Source: Chara braunii | Taxonomy: Eukaryota > Streptophyta > Charophyceae > Charales > Characeae | Length of the DNA: 26,801 nucleotides | Direction: 5' to 3' | NCBI GenBank assembly: GCA_003427395.1 | Contig: BFEA01000039.1 | Location: 415,910-442,710, forward strand | Shown: piece after piece, positions 17,059 through 26,767 of the stretch | Numbering within the stretch: position 1 is the stretch's first letter | How the letters are laid out: each line of letters starts with the position of its first letter | Made by a program: the position numbers and the translations under genes | The notes under the pieces: model-generated | Told to the model about the DNA's origin: nothing | The model's input: the letters and a program-made list of their open reading frames with translations, nothing else | Databases searched by the model: none

Positions 17059-17102
17059 GTTGTGAGCAAATCTTGTCACTGCAATGGTCGTGCACATGTA
17101 TT

Positions 17103-17330
17103 ATGCCGTTGATTGCGTGTGTTTGTGTTGTATGCCTTCGATTGCACATGTGTTTGCAGTGTAAGCCTTAGATTGTCCGAGTGTGCGTGGTAATTGCCTT
17201 TGAATGCGCTTGCGCTTGCAGTGTATCCCTTTGATTGCACGTTTTCGCAATGTATACCTTTGATTGCGAGTGTGTTTGCGGTCTACGCCTCTGATTGCAC
17301 GTGTGATTGTGGTGTCTGGCGAGGCACATG
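17103..17330. repeat. Degenerate ~50-bp tandem repeat
   Basis: The phrase TTGCAGTGTATGCCTTTGATTGCACGTGTG recurs in about five imperfect copies inside the intron after the exon ending at 17058. Confidence 0.7.
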
Positions 17331-17514
17331 TGATTGTCGTGTCTGGTGAGGAGTATGTTAGAGGAGAGTGGGTCAGACAACTGATCCCAGTGGTGTTGGA
17401 CCAATCCCAAACTGGAGGAACAGGTCCAGAAGTAGCTAGGGTGTACTCTGTGGCTAAACAGCAGGAGGAGGATGAAGAGAATATTGCAATAAATGCAATT
17501 TAGTCCACTAGCAG

Positions 17515-17700
17515 TTTAGTCCACTAGAATGGAAGGAGGAGGATGAAGAGAATGTTGGCCTGCTGACAGCCTGACATGAAAAGGACTCAATGCAATTTCG
17601 TCCACTAGCAATTTTGTCCACTAGCAATTTAGTCCACTAGAATGGAAGGAGGAGGATGAAGAGAATGTTGGCCCGCTGACAGCCTGACATGAAAAGGACT
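17515..17700. repeat. Near-identical direct repeat, 73 bp, period 113
   Basis: 17515-17587 and 17628-17700 are near-identical (TTTAGTCCACTAGAATGGAA .. GACATGAAAAGGACT). Shorter TTTAGTCCACTAGCAATTT copies lie between them. Confidence 0.85.
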
Positions 17701-17725
17701 GACACTTTTAGAGCTGATAAAGGAC

Positions 17726-17850
17726 TGCTGACACTTCGAGCTGAAAAAAACTGCTGACACCCTAAAACGAACTGCTGAGACTCTGAGCTGAAAAGGAAGG
17801 ACTGCTGGCATTCTGAGGTGAAATAAAGGGACTGCTGACACAGTGCACTC
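17726..17850. repeat. GGACTGCTGACAC short repeats
   Basis: About five imperfect copies of GACTGCTGACAC..GAGCTGAAAA at 28-35 bp spacing. Non-coding. Confidence 0.7.
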
Positions 17851-18121
17851 ATCATGCATCACATGCTTGAGGAACTCTCTAGGCTCCCTACTCCCTCTCT
17901 CTCTCTGTGTCTCCCACTCTCTCTCCCTCTCTCTCTTCCTCTGCTGACACATACACACACAGCTATTTTCTTTTTTTGTGGTTGGATATGTCTTGTTGGT
18001 TTTGTTGATTATACACGGCCTAATTCTTTGCCCTGTTTTAGAGTATGGGCTGTTTGGATGTTTACAGGTGGCCATAAGTTCTCTTTGTGTGTGTGGGGGG
18101 GATGTATGTTTTGTGGGCCGG
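17851..18121. other. Intronic, no gene
   Basis: CT-rich and T-rich sequence without a recognised feature. Confidence 0.4.
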
Positions 18122-18210
18122 CGTGGAAGGCTTTCACAGTTTTTTTGGACCCTTAGGGGTGGGGGGGGGTCAGTGCTTTCTTGCTGGAGTCTTCTGTCTT
18201 AGGTAAGTTG
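18122..18210 (+). repeat. Dispersed repeat, copy 2
   Basis: GTGGAAGGCTTTCACAGTTTTTTTGGACC..TTGCTGGAGTCTTCTGTCTTAGGTAAGTTG parallels 18406-18493 and, inverted, 9004-9080. Confidence 0.7.
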
Positions 18211-18237
18211 TCTCTTATCTTCTTCCTCTTCTTTGGC

Positions 18238-18353
18238 AGTGACGCGAGTGTGTAGTTTGAGATGAATGCCGGGAATGCCAATGCTGTTATGTTTGTAGTG
18301 ACGCGAGTGTGTGGTTTGAGATGAATGCCGGGAATGCCAATGCTGTTATATTT
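18238..18353. repeat. 59-bp tandem duplication
   Basis: AGTGACGCGAGTGTGT.. at 18238-18296 and 18297-18353 differ at only a few positions. A recent duplication. Confidence 0.92.
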
Positions 18354-18405
18354 CAATAATATTTGTTTGTTTTTGGTAAATGAGTTTTTGGTTTTCTGGG
18401 CTGAT

Positions 18406-18493
18406 GCGGAAGGCTCTCCAAGTTTTTTCGGACCTTTGAGGGGGTCGGGTCGGTGCCTTCTTGCTGGTGCAGTCTTCCGTCTTAGGTAAGTTG
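18406..18493 (+). repeat. Dispersed repeat, copy 3
   Basis: Parallel to 18122-18210, with the shared ending CTTAGGTAAGTTG. It is the closer relative of the inverted copy at 9004-9080. Confidence 0.7.
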
Positions 18494-18720
18494 CCTTCTG
18501 CCCTCCCTCCGCTTATGGTTTGAAATATATATGTATACATGTACATGTGCAAGTGTGCCGCTTTGGTGGCAGACGGGTGTGTGGGCACTTGGCGCTGAAC
18601 CACACAAACGTGGCCAACCTTGCATTTTTTATTATATTGCCTATCTATGCTTTTTCGTTATGGATGGCTTGTGATGATTTGTGAAGGGAATGAGAGAGAG
18701 AATATGGGGTCTTTTAAAAC

Positions 18721-18721
<1 letters not shown>

Positions 18722-18778
<57 letters not shown>
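18722..18778. repeat. (AC)n microsatellite
   Basis: About 57 bases of uninterrupted AC dinucleotides. Confidence 0.95.
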
Positions 18779-18780
<2 letters not shown>

Positions 18781-19266
18781 CACAAACTCCAGTGAATTCG
18801 AATCCGACAGTTGAAGCTCCAACTTGGCAAGTCCAGTAGCCAGTTTCTTCCAGCATAGCAAGTGCCAAAGATGAGGCATGCTCACAGTCCTGTCCCGGGA
18901 GAAGCACCTCCCATGTATGGCGTAGTGGCTGGCGATAGAAAACTTCCTCTTATTTCCACCGCTCCTGCCCCCTCTCTCTCTGTCTCTGTCTCTGTTCTTT
19001 GGTCGGTCCGTCTCCTCCTTGTGTGAGTCTTATTTTTTCCTCCCTTGTTCCATTGTGGTGGAACGAGGCTCTGGTTCTGCAGGTGGCCCGATCAATGAAG
19101 GATTCTGGAACATGGCACTGGCCACCAGCGCGAGGATTCTGGGCCATTTGATCAGCCTCTGTAATCGGGGGTGGCAGATCTCAGCCTCCAGTTGATCTAG
19201 CTAGCTCTTAGACCAATGTGCACGCACGTCTAGAGGGTCTGTACCTTTGTCGATCATTTACGTATC
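18779..19266. other. Intronic, no gene
   Basis: Nothing recognised. Confidence 0.4.
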
Positions 19267-19458
19267 CAAGGGTCAGGCTGTGAATGCAAAATCTCTTAAC
19301 AGATTCGACACATCGCCAACAGGCTGTCAATGCAAAATCTCTTAGCAGTTTAGACTCAGCTGAGTCAGCTCCAATTTAACGCAGGTTTGGTTGTTGCCGG
19401 CCTCTCGTCAATCATTTGTGAGGCCGAGGGTCAGGCTGCCAATGCAAAATCAGATTAA
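19267..19458. repeat. Three copies of CAGGCTGTCAATGCAAAATCTCTTA
   Basis: Close variants lie near 19273, 19319 and 19431. Interspersed and non-coding. Confidence 0.7.
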
Positions 19459-19689
19459 TAGCCAAACGGTCAGTTCTGGATGTTTGTTTATCCAGTAGTG
19501 CTTCTCCTCAGGTATACTCAGATCTATGTTCCTGAGAGAGCCTGTCCTACCAAGGTGGTATACATATGTATCTTAGAGAGGTATGTGAGGAAGGAAATAG
19601 GTAAGGAAAGTACTCAGTGCCAGCCTTCAGGTCCTTGGACATACAAGGGCTAAAAATATGGGCATTTACACCTCCTTGGCTGTGCGGGA

Positions 19690-20160
19690 ATTGAGGGCCA
19701 TATGAGGTGGCCATATTAGGGTTGTAGTAGGATCATCCATTGTAGGGCCATGGAATGGCCATAGTGACATATTGGGGCCACATATATGGGCCTCGACATC
19801 TTATTGGCCGTGGATCAACTGAGGGTCATATGAGGGCCATAATAGTGCCATTGTAGGGCCATCCATAATAGGGCCGTAATAGGGCTAAAGCAGGGCGAGA
19901 GTAGGGCTCCATAGTAGGGCATACTAGACCCAAAGATATGGGGCTCCACACCTGATTGGCGATGGATGATTGGAGGACCACATCAGGGCCATACTAGGGC
20001 CATAGTAGGACCATTGCTAGGAGGGCCACAATAGTGCCATAGCGGTATTAGCGGGGTCATTGTAGGGCTCCAGTATACGGCCAGAGTAGTGCTATAGCAG
20101 GGCCATAGTAGGGCCATAGTGAACCCATAGTAGGTCCATAGTAGTACCAGAGATGATGGA
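19690..20160. repeat. Degenerate AGGGCCATAGT satellite
   Basis: Many imperfect copies of an 11-12 bp unit (AGGGCCATAGTA) run through this stretch, most densely at 19840-20150. The Tyr/Trp-rich minus-strand frame is a translation of this repeat. Confidence 0.85.
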
Positions 20161-20572
20161 TGTACTGTGGACGAATGGCCGGCCATGTGATGGCTGTGGG
20201 TTAAATGGATAGCCCTCTGCCACAGCACAGCAGGGCACAAACTGGCACGAGAAGCGTATAACTCTGTAGCAATACTTGAGACGTGGTCTGTGGTGAGTTA
20301 TGGGGAGTCAGCTCTCACTGCAGGGATGAACAGGAATTGATCACATTGGTGGGCAAATTGACATCAAGTTTCTTTTGGAGAAGGTAACAGAGAGGGGGGC
20401 CCACAAAAAAGAGCATGCTTCCTCACAAGATGACAAAAATGCTGCTGGCAGAAGCACAGTCTTTCAGGCTTTGCATCATATCTGCTTTCTGAACCTTGCT
20501 CGTATTCTGGCTTGATGCGAAAGTTTATCCATCATAGTGTTACTGTGCCCGCGCCTTTTCTGGCATCAACTA
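20161..20572. other. Intronic, no gene
   Basis: Nothing recognised. Confidence 0.4.
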
Positions 20573-20683
20573 CTACCGTCTTCCCCCGAACACGACGCAC
20601 CCTCATTTTGGCTGTATCTGGCCGGAAATATAGCTTCTATACATTCATTTTTAGGGTGCGTTATGTTCGGGGGAAGACGGTAG
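20573..20683. mobile_element. MITE-like foldback, 31-bp terminal inverted repeats
   Basis: CTACCGTCTTCCCCCGAACA.. at 20573-20603 and its near-perfect inverted copy ending ..GGGGGAAGACGGTAG at 20653-20683 differ at two positions. The middle is AT-rich without coding capacity. The ends resemble those of the foldback at 9703-9815, so both may be relics of the same non-autonomous DNA transposon family. No clear target-site duplication was found. Confidence 0.75.
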
Positions 20684-21154
20684 CAAGAATATGCCATAGA
20701 TCCCTATTTCAGTTTTACTGTATATAACCACCACCCAACACCGTCGCACCCGACAATGTGGCATTCAAGAGGTGATCGAGACTCGAGAAGATCCGGCTTT
20801 CTAGAGTAGTTATGCGCGAGAGCTCAGTGCAGAGGAGGGTTACGACTCACGAGGAACCATGGAAGCTGTGCGTATTAAAGCCAGGGAGATAAAACACAAT
20901 GCTGATCCATTGCCTTTGTCATTTCTCTTTCTTCACTCCTATGAAGGTCAATTAGGAATGTATCTCAGAATTCACCCCCATGGATGCTGTTGGGAATCTT
21001 TTTTTAGTTGAGCGTGACTGAAAGCTGATTGGAATCAGAAATCTGGAAGGTAGGTAGTGTTCTTTCTGACTGTGCTGAAGGGTGGGCCTTTCATTGACAA
21101 TTTCTTTACCAGTTTCTTCGCTAATTCATTGCGTTTGGAATTGGTGTTTACCAG
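20684..21154. other. Intronic, no gene
   Basis: Nothing recognised up to the acceptor TTTACCAG| of the next USP exon. Confidence 0.45.
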
Positions 21155-21254
21155 GTCGCACTTCCATGTCAGACCACAACTGGCGTCTGCTTTCTCCAGC
21201 TCTATATTGAGAGCATCCTTGCTTTGCAAGATGCGAGCCGTCGAGGATCCGAAG
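21155..21254 (+). CDS. USP: UDP-sugar pyrophosphorylase, exon (fourth in protein order)
   Basis: Thirty-three codons plus one base encode [30 protein letters not shown]. This follows [13 protein letters not shown] of the exon at 16918, as in plant USP, where the family motif is [21 protein letters not shown] (from memory). The Glu usually seen before TTTG is Gln here. Borders are TTTACCAG| and |GTGAGT. The exon ends in phase 1, and the leftover G joins GT of the next exon to make Gly. Confidence 0.92.
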
Positions 21255-21445
21255 GTGAGTTTGTTTGTGTGCGTTGTTGGCACTGCTGTTCGTTGATGAC
21301 ATTGTTGCTCTTTGTCGGCATAGCATTTCTCGGTAGGGTAGGTGAATCAAGCAACAGATATTAAACTGAGTAAAATCACAAGGGAGAACTGCAGTGGTGT
21401 TGTGAACCAAGCTTTTCTCTCTTTGCTCTCTGAGGGCATACGACA

Positions 21446-21595
21446 GCACAGAGAAGAAGCTCATGCACAGAAGATGAACCCACCTGGAAATGTGCTGAAC
21501 AGTGAACACAGTCAAATCCGTGCGAGAGCACAGAGAAGAAGCTGATGCACAGAAGCTCACCACCAAAGGAAATGTGTTGAGCGCAGTCAATCCTC
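21446..21595. repeat. Diverged ~85-bp tandem duplication
   Basis: GCACAGAGAAGAAGCTCATGCACAGAAG..GGAAATGTGCTGA near 21447 recurs as GCACAGAGAAGAAGCTGATGCACAGAAG..GGAAATGTGTTGA near 21529. Confidence 0.8.
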
Positions 21596-21887
21596 CTCCC
21601 TCCTCCTCGCCGTCTTTATTGTCTCGCGAGCTTCTCAAGTCCTAATTAATTAGGCAACAAAATTAGTATATATTGTAGGTTCCAACTTCCATGGTTCCAC
21701 TGCCTCTCATGAAGGACTAACCACTGGACCAGATTCTTCGAACGGTAAAATACCAATGTCCTTATTACCCCCCGCCGCCCCCTCCCCCCTTGCTCCGTAC
21801 CATCATGGTATGTATGTCACTGCCACAAGCAATCACTGCTTACGCCTTCCCATGACCCTACCGTATGGTGCTTCAACTCTCAGTCTT
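21596..21887. other. Intronic, no gene
   Basis: Nothing recognised apart from a C-rich stretch near 21769-21789. Confidence 0.4.
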
Positions 21888-22005
21888 TGGTGGTGCTGCC
21901 CTCACCTCCGGTGGTGCTGCTCTCGGCTTTTGGTGCTTCTGTTCGGTACTGCTGCTCTCGGCTTTCGGTGCTTCTGCTCTCGGCCTTCGGTGCTTCTGCT
22001 CTCTC
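21888..22005. repeat. 22-bp tandem repeat GCTCTCGGCTTTCGGTGCTTCT
   Basis: Three to four imperfect copies. The Ala/Ser/Leu-rich frames crossing it are repeat translations. Confidence 0.8.
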
Positions 22006-22396
22006 AGCTGTTTTGTGCAGCCTTCATCAGGCTGTCATGCCCAATTCCATCACTGCTGCATCACCTCAGCTTGGCAACTTGGCAAGTGCCATGCAGGAAG
22101 AGAGTGCAAAGGTGATGGCGGCCTTCTGCACAATGACCGGTGAGAAATGCAGCTCCCATAGGTCCAGTAGAGCGTTCACAGTGAATTAGCTCCAGCTCGC
22201 GTGTGTTTGGTGCAGCTAAAAAGGAGTGGGAAGTCGTTCAAGTAGCATGCTGCTTGCTTGCACAATCAATGAAAGGGAAGGACATGACTCAGTCTGTATT
22301 TAGAGAGAAAGCTCGCACCATCATCTAGGATACTTCTCAGTTCCTTCCGGACCCGTGGACGTGACCGGCCGTTCATTTGGTGTTGCTTTTGTGAAA
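22006..22396. other. Intronic, no gene
   Basis: A short open stretch (LHQAVMPNSITAASPQLG..) reads through to 22189, but it has no family match or clear splice borders. Confidence 0.35.
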
Positions 22397-22418
22397 GGCC
22401 GTTCACGGTGAACGGGCC
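22397..22418. repeat. Near-perfect palindrome GGCCGTTCACGGTGAACGGGCC
   Basis: CCGTTCAC (22399-22406) and GTGAACGG (22408-22415) pair perfectly around one base. A related CCGTGAACGGTGAACGG word recurs at about 22764-22780. Confidence 0.7.
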
Positions 22419-22456
22419 GACCACGAAAGAGTGGTGTTCGCTCTTTCTTTTTTTTT

Positions 22457-22481
22457 GGGGGGGGGGGGGGGGGGNGGGGGG
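22457..22481. repeat. G homopolymer with an N
   Basis: A run of about 24 G with an undetermined base at 22475. The length is unreliable. Confidence 0.9.
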
Positions 22482-22696
22482 CTCACTCAGCTATAGTCGC
22501 CTCAAGCCCCACAGCGTGATGACATTGAAAAAATAAATAAAAATCGAAATACCCTACAAAATAACAAACGAAAATGCTTATTTTGGCTGGTTGCATTTTG
22601 TTTTTTCGTGATTTTTTTTTTTTTAATTATGGGGAGTTACCCTCCGATGTCCCCCACCCTCCAGCCAAAAAAAAAAAAAAAAACCGATCCCGCTCT

Positions 22697-22780
22697 CCGT
22701 GAACTCCATGAACTCCCATGTCGTGAACTCCGTGAACTCCATGACCGGTTTCCGTCCACAGACCCCGTGAACGGTGAACG
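22697..22780. repeat. GTGAACTCC short tandem repeats
   Basis: Variants of GTGAACTCC/ATGAACTCC repeat about five times and merge into GTGAACGG copies. Confidence 0.75.
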
Positions 22781-23172
22781 GGGGTACGACACTGGTTCCT
22801 TCCTGAAATAGTGTTTTTATCAATTTTGTATAATGTATATTTTTTTTCTTCTTGGGCTATCTAGATTCACGTGGGGCTCCTATTAAGATGCATTTATAGA
22901 AAACGATCGATGATATCATCCATTAAGGTTAGAAAAGTTATGATTCAAAACACGCACATCGGATTGTGTATTTGATAATTTGGTTGTTACAGATAAACAA
23001 AAAAGATATTTTCAACATATTTACCAAAAGGGTGAGTATAAAAATTCCAACTGCTTACCTTTCTGGGAAAGAGTATCATTGGTGATCCAATCAAGGCATT
23101 CCTACGGGGCTGGGCCTGGCGGGCCACAAATACCCATTGGGAAATGAACAGGGCTAGCCTAATTCTTGTTAA
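22781..23172. other. AT-rich intronic DNA
   Basis: No recognised feature. Confidence 0.4.
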
Positions 23173-23451
23173 CCTCCTACTGCTCATCCTGTTCAGGAGC
23201 TTATTAACGGACATAGGGAATGGGCTGGTCCCACCGAAGAGCGCTTAATACCGCTTATCAACAGACTTTGGGAATGGACATGGCTGACCTATTCTGTACC
23301 ACCTGCGCCTGCTGAGCTCATTATTCTGCCCTTTGATGTACCCTTTCGTGAACTCGTTAGTCTCTCCTATCCACTCCTGCTGAATGCACTCGTTGTGAAG
23401 ATGGAGCCTAAGGCTGCGGGTATTCTAGACAATTCTGTTGTCAGCAGCTAA
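23173..23451 (+). other. Unidentified open stretch, 92 codons
   Basis: The frame is open from just after a TAA at 23170-23172 to the TAA at 23449-23451, with no ATG near the beginning. Residues such as EWAGPTEERLIPLINRLWEW and ELIILPFDVPFRELVSL look protein-like, and two Leu-Ile-Asn/Trp segments resemble each other. I recognise no family. It may be a relic of a mobile-element protein inserted in the intron. Confidence 0.25.
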
Positions 23452-23518
23452 TGCGTGGGAGTGCTAAGTTTAGAACGCATCCTGCACATCCGGCGGGTTA
23501 TAGACCACGAGTCCTAAA

Positions 23519-23809
23519 TTGACGAACCAAAAAATGCATTTTGCCGAGCCTAAAGTGACCGGCATCGGCCGTTGGAAAAATCAACATGGTACTCGTACCG
23601 GCCTCTGCATTATTAAAAAGCCTGGGCCTCCCACAGACATTTGGGGGCCCGAAGTTGTGGTTCATCCGTCGCTCTACCGGTCCTGGGCTGAACGACATAG
23701 TGACGGTACTCGTATAGGTCTCTGTCCCACGGTTGTTGTGAACGTAGCCCTTCGACTTCAAGTGTTTAGCTTATTTGAAGTTGTGCTGGATGTCCAAAAA
23801 TCCGTTTAA
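23519..23809 (+). other. Unidentified open stretch, 96 codons
   Basis: A different frame from the preceding stretch, possibly through a frameshift. It contains two similar segments (HGTRTGLCII and DGTRIGLCPT) encoded by GGTACTCGTA words about 120 bp apart. No family was recognised. It ends 150 bp before the USP exon at 23960 and is not part of USP. Confidence 0.22.
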
Positions 23810-23959
23810 ACGCTTCCTACGACTTCCTAGTGTTCTGACTATTGGATAGCCTGACAGGCAGTTTCAGTGCATCAAAGCGGCTGATGGGCTGGCTTATCAA
23901 GTCATTACGTGACATTATGGTAATCAATTCCTGTTTCTGTGTTTGTTTCTTTCCTCAAG

Positions 23960-24090
23960 GTTCGAACTTTGTCCGCCGCATTCCTTTGGTTATCATGACT
24001 TCTGGTGACACACATTGGAAAACTGAGGCATTGCTGAAATCAAATCGGTACTTTGGCATGGACGAAGATCAAGTTATCCTTCTTAAGCAG
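23960..24090 (+). CDS. USP: UDP-sugar pyrophosphorylase, exon (fifth in protein order)
   Basis: Two bases complete a Gly codon from the previous exon. Then 43 codons encode [20 protein letters not shown] and ..[16 protein letters not shown]. The IPL.IMTS.DTH..T core and the FGM...QV.LLKQ end match the plant USP order (family known from memory). This segment belongs to the nucleotidyltransferase core. Borders are TTCCTCAAG| and |GTCAGT. The phase-1/phase-0 pattern matches both neighbours. Confidence 0.93.
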
Positions 24091-24376
24091 GTCAGTTGTG
24101 TGCCATCTGTCTTGGATTGATCTCTGGGTAGCCATGAGGTACACAGTATGTGCAATTGCAGTGCCTTTCTTCCCCGTCCCTCCCCCTCTCCCGGCTTGTT
24201 CCTTTGCTTCCCCCCCCCGCCCCCCCCTCCGGCTACCCCACCCCAGCCGTGCCCGGATCCCCTTTCTTTTGGGTCCTGTCTGGCTTGTTGTCATCAAGAA
24301 AAACGTGCACATGTGATTTGCTAGTTGCTCAATCATGTTGTTTTTGTTTGGCAATGTAATTACTTGACATGGTCAG

Positions 24377-24448
24377 GAAAAAGTTGCGTGCTTGGAAGAT
24401 AACGATGCAAGAATGGCACTTGAACCATCCAACATGTTTGCCATCCAG
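24377..24448 (+). CDS. USP: UDP-sugar pyrophosphorylase, exon (sixth in protein order, last seen)
   Basis: Twenty-four codons, EKVACLEDNDARMALEP..FAIQ, directly continue LLKQ of the exon at 23960. This is the typical USP motif QEKVACL.DNDARLAL. Borders are CATGGTCAG| and |GTACTG. The intron before it is only 286 bp, the shortest here. Homologues continue with a segment rich in His and Gly that I do not find in the remaining 2.3 kb, so the C-terminal ~60% of the enzyme lies outside the window. Confidence 0.93.
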
Positions 24449-24605
24449 GTACTGGCTGCCGCCCCCTCCCCCCGCTCCCTCGCATCATTTTTCCCACCAC
24501 ATCTCCTTCTCCTCGATTCTCTTTGCTTAATGAATGATGGAGTGCCCATGCCAATCTGTAAGAAGAAAACTAGGTGATCAAATGAGGTGAGGTGGTCACA
24601 GACAG

Positions 24606-25062
24606 GGTAAGGCACCTAAAGGCAGCTAAAGGCAGCTGAAGGGGTAAGGCACCCAAAGGCAGCTAAGCCCCTAAAGGTAACTAAAGGCAGCTAAAGGAAG
24701 CTAAAGGCAGCTGAAGGGTTAAGGCACCTGAAGGCAGCTAAGCCCCTAAAGGCAGATGGAGGGGTAAGGCCCCTAAAGGCAGCTAAGCCCCTAAAGGCAC
24801 CTAACGGCAGCTAAAAGCAGCTGAAGGGTAAAGGCATATGAAGGGGTAAGGCGCCTAACGGCAGCTAAAGGGAGCTAAAGGGGCTAGGCAGCGAAAGGTA
24901 GCGGAAGTCAGCTAAAGGAAGCTAAAGGCAGCGAAAGGCAGCGAAATGAAGCTAAAGGCAGCTAAAGGCAGCTGAAGGCAGTGATGGGATTGACAAATGG
25001 AGATCAATGGAAGTTTGGAGAGTTAGAGACACCTGCTAAAGGCAAAGGCAGCTAAAGGCAGG
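24606..25062. repeat. CTAAAGGCAG satellite
   Basis: About 40 imperfect copies of the 10-bp unit CTAAAGGCAG, with variants CTGAAGGGGT and CTAAGCCC. Non-coding, in the intron after the last USP exon seen. Confidence 0.92.
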
Positions 25063-25788
25063 TATGGATGAAATCTTTTCACTGATCCCCTACAAAATCT
25101 GTTGCTCCTTAAAGATGGAAGAGAGATTGCAGAAATACTTCTGCTGGGAGAACAGGTTCCTCAGCTGACCAGCAGATAAATGATGCCAAGTACTGATGGA
25201 CTTGGGGTTCTAGCCCGATGCTACACACATAATTAGCTGTTAGGGGATGCAGCATACCAGTTCGCAACCCCTGTTTAATTACAATTGCAATTGCAAAATT
25301 TGCAATGCAATAAATGTCGAAAAAGTTGAAGCACTGTTTTCATTTTTCTTTCAAAAGAGAACGATAATGTTGGCAAGTAACAGGCAAAGGTCTACACACA
25401 AGAGATTAATGTTGGGAAGAAGCAGGCGAAGGTCTACAGAATGTACACACATAAATTAGGGAATGCATCACATGCGTTCACAACCCTTGTGTTGAAGTCG
25501 AATTACGATAAATAAACGGTTAGACCGATAAAGTTGGTTAAACTATTGTTTTTGTTTTCTCCCAACAGGAAAGGAATTGTTGCTAGGCTACTTGGGTTGC
25601 CTGGTTGTGTACCCTGTGCAAGTCCCCTGGGGGGGTCACCTGCACGGGGCACCCTGTGCGGGCGAACATCAGCGCTTTCTTTTTTTTCCCTTTGTTTTGT
25701 GGAGCACCTCTGCGCCCACCTGGCTCTGTCGGCATCCGGGATGATTTTCGTATATATAATGCTTTCAGGTTTCACCCAAACCAGGCTC
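25063..25788. other. Intronic, no gene
   Basis: A loose direct repeat (GGCAAGTAACAGGCAAAGGTCTACA near 25371 and GGGAAGAAGCAGGCGAAGGTCTACA near 25414) is visible. No exon was recognised. Confidence 0.5.
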
Positions 25789-26042
25789 ATGAAGACTCAG
25801 AACAGACTGAAAACAGACCCCAAAACAGATGCAAAACAGACTCAAACGCACTCAAAACAGGTTGAAACTTGAAAACAGAATTAGACAGACTCAAAACCAA
25901 CTCACACAGACCCAGAACAGGCTCAAACAGAGTCAAACAGTGCCGTAACAGACTCAAACAGACTCAAAACTGGCTCAGGAGTCAGAACAGAATCTCGAGC
26001 AGACTGAAAACAAACACGAACAGACTCAGGAGTCAAATCAGA
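25789..26042. repeat. ACAGACTCAAA short-unit satellite
   Basis: Many imperfect copies of a 10-11 bp unit (GACTCAAAACA). The Gln/Thr/Lys/Arg-rich frames across it come from the repeat. Confidence 0.88.
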
Positions 26043-26728
26043 ATTATTCGCAATGTAATGTTTTAAAAATCACATGAGCGTCCCCCCACCGGCAAGCACC
26101 TGCCACCATACCACCTCAGCCCCCTATCACCCTGCCCCTCCCCTCCCTTCCTCTCCTCTCACACATCCCCGCTACATTACCCAACACACCACAGCCAACT
26201 GAAAATCACCCAACTCAACTACCCCCTAGATCTCAACTCTGCCCTTTCCAAGAACACCCTAACTGAAATCCAAACAACCCCCTTTCAAGTGACACCCAGA
26301 TTTCAAACCTACCCCATCAACCACACCAAACCACGATATACGCAGCCGAGGGTTTAGGGTCTAGACTGAAACAAGACAAGTAGAACTTAAAAGAGGTAGA
26401 GATCTCAGGAAGACCACATAGGCTCCAGTCACCTCTAGTCTATTACATCAACCCAACAACAGCACAACAGAGAGCAGCAGGATTGTGGTCAGACAGTCAG
26501 ACAGCAGCCAGAAAAATAAGTAGCACAGGCTAAATTAGGCAGGGGCGAGGGGTGGTACATCCTTCCTCAGGGAAGTAATCAATCTCGTCCACTCCGGCCT
26601 CCCTGCCATGATGGGGAGGAGCGTGCATGAATCGCTTATGTATTCCAAATTGACTTGCCACCGAAGTTGCCGGGGGAATAGGAACCGGACTGTTGCTCCC
26701 CCGAATGGTAGGAGCCAGAGCCGAGAGG
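26043..26728. other. C/A-rich intronic DNA, no gene
   Basis: Strand-asymmetric C- and A-rich sequence to about 26330, then mixed sequence. No exon or RNA was recognised. Confidence 0.45.
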
Positions 26729-26766
26729 CTGTCTCTTATACACATCTAGATGTGTATAAGAGACAG
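26729..26766. other. Nextera mate-pair junction adapter (artificial)
   Basis: A second copy of the 38-bp head-to-head Tn5 mosaic-end junction (26729-26747 and 26748-26766). Its minus-strand translation starts MCIRDS, a tell-tale of this adapter in predicted proteins. What follows is joined artificially. Confidence 0.97.
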
Positions 26767-26767
26767 G

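Noticed and set aside
17342-17503. Open stretch EEYVRGEWVRQLIPVV.. as an exon
   Set aside because: No splice borders or family match were found, and it runs into the direct repeats beginning at about 17470.
22608-22690. Poly-A/poly-T flanked insertion as a retrogene
   Set aside because: The T-run and A-run lie only about 40 bases apart with no coding sequence between them.
25757-25800. Next USP exon after 24448
   Set aside because: CTTTCAG| resembles an acceptor, but the following codons do not give the expected family sequence in phase 0, and the region runs straight into the ACAGACTCAAA satellite.
26350-26359. Plant telomere repeat (GGTTTAGGG)
   Set aside because: Only one copy is present, with no array.
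26530-26745. Minus-strand protein starting MCIRDS
   Set aside because: The start is encoded by the Tn5 mosaic-end adapter, so the frame is artificial.
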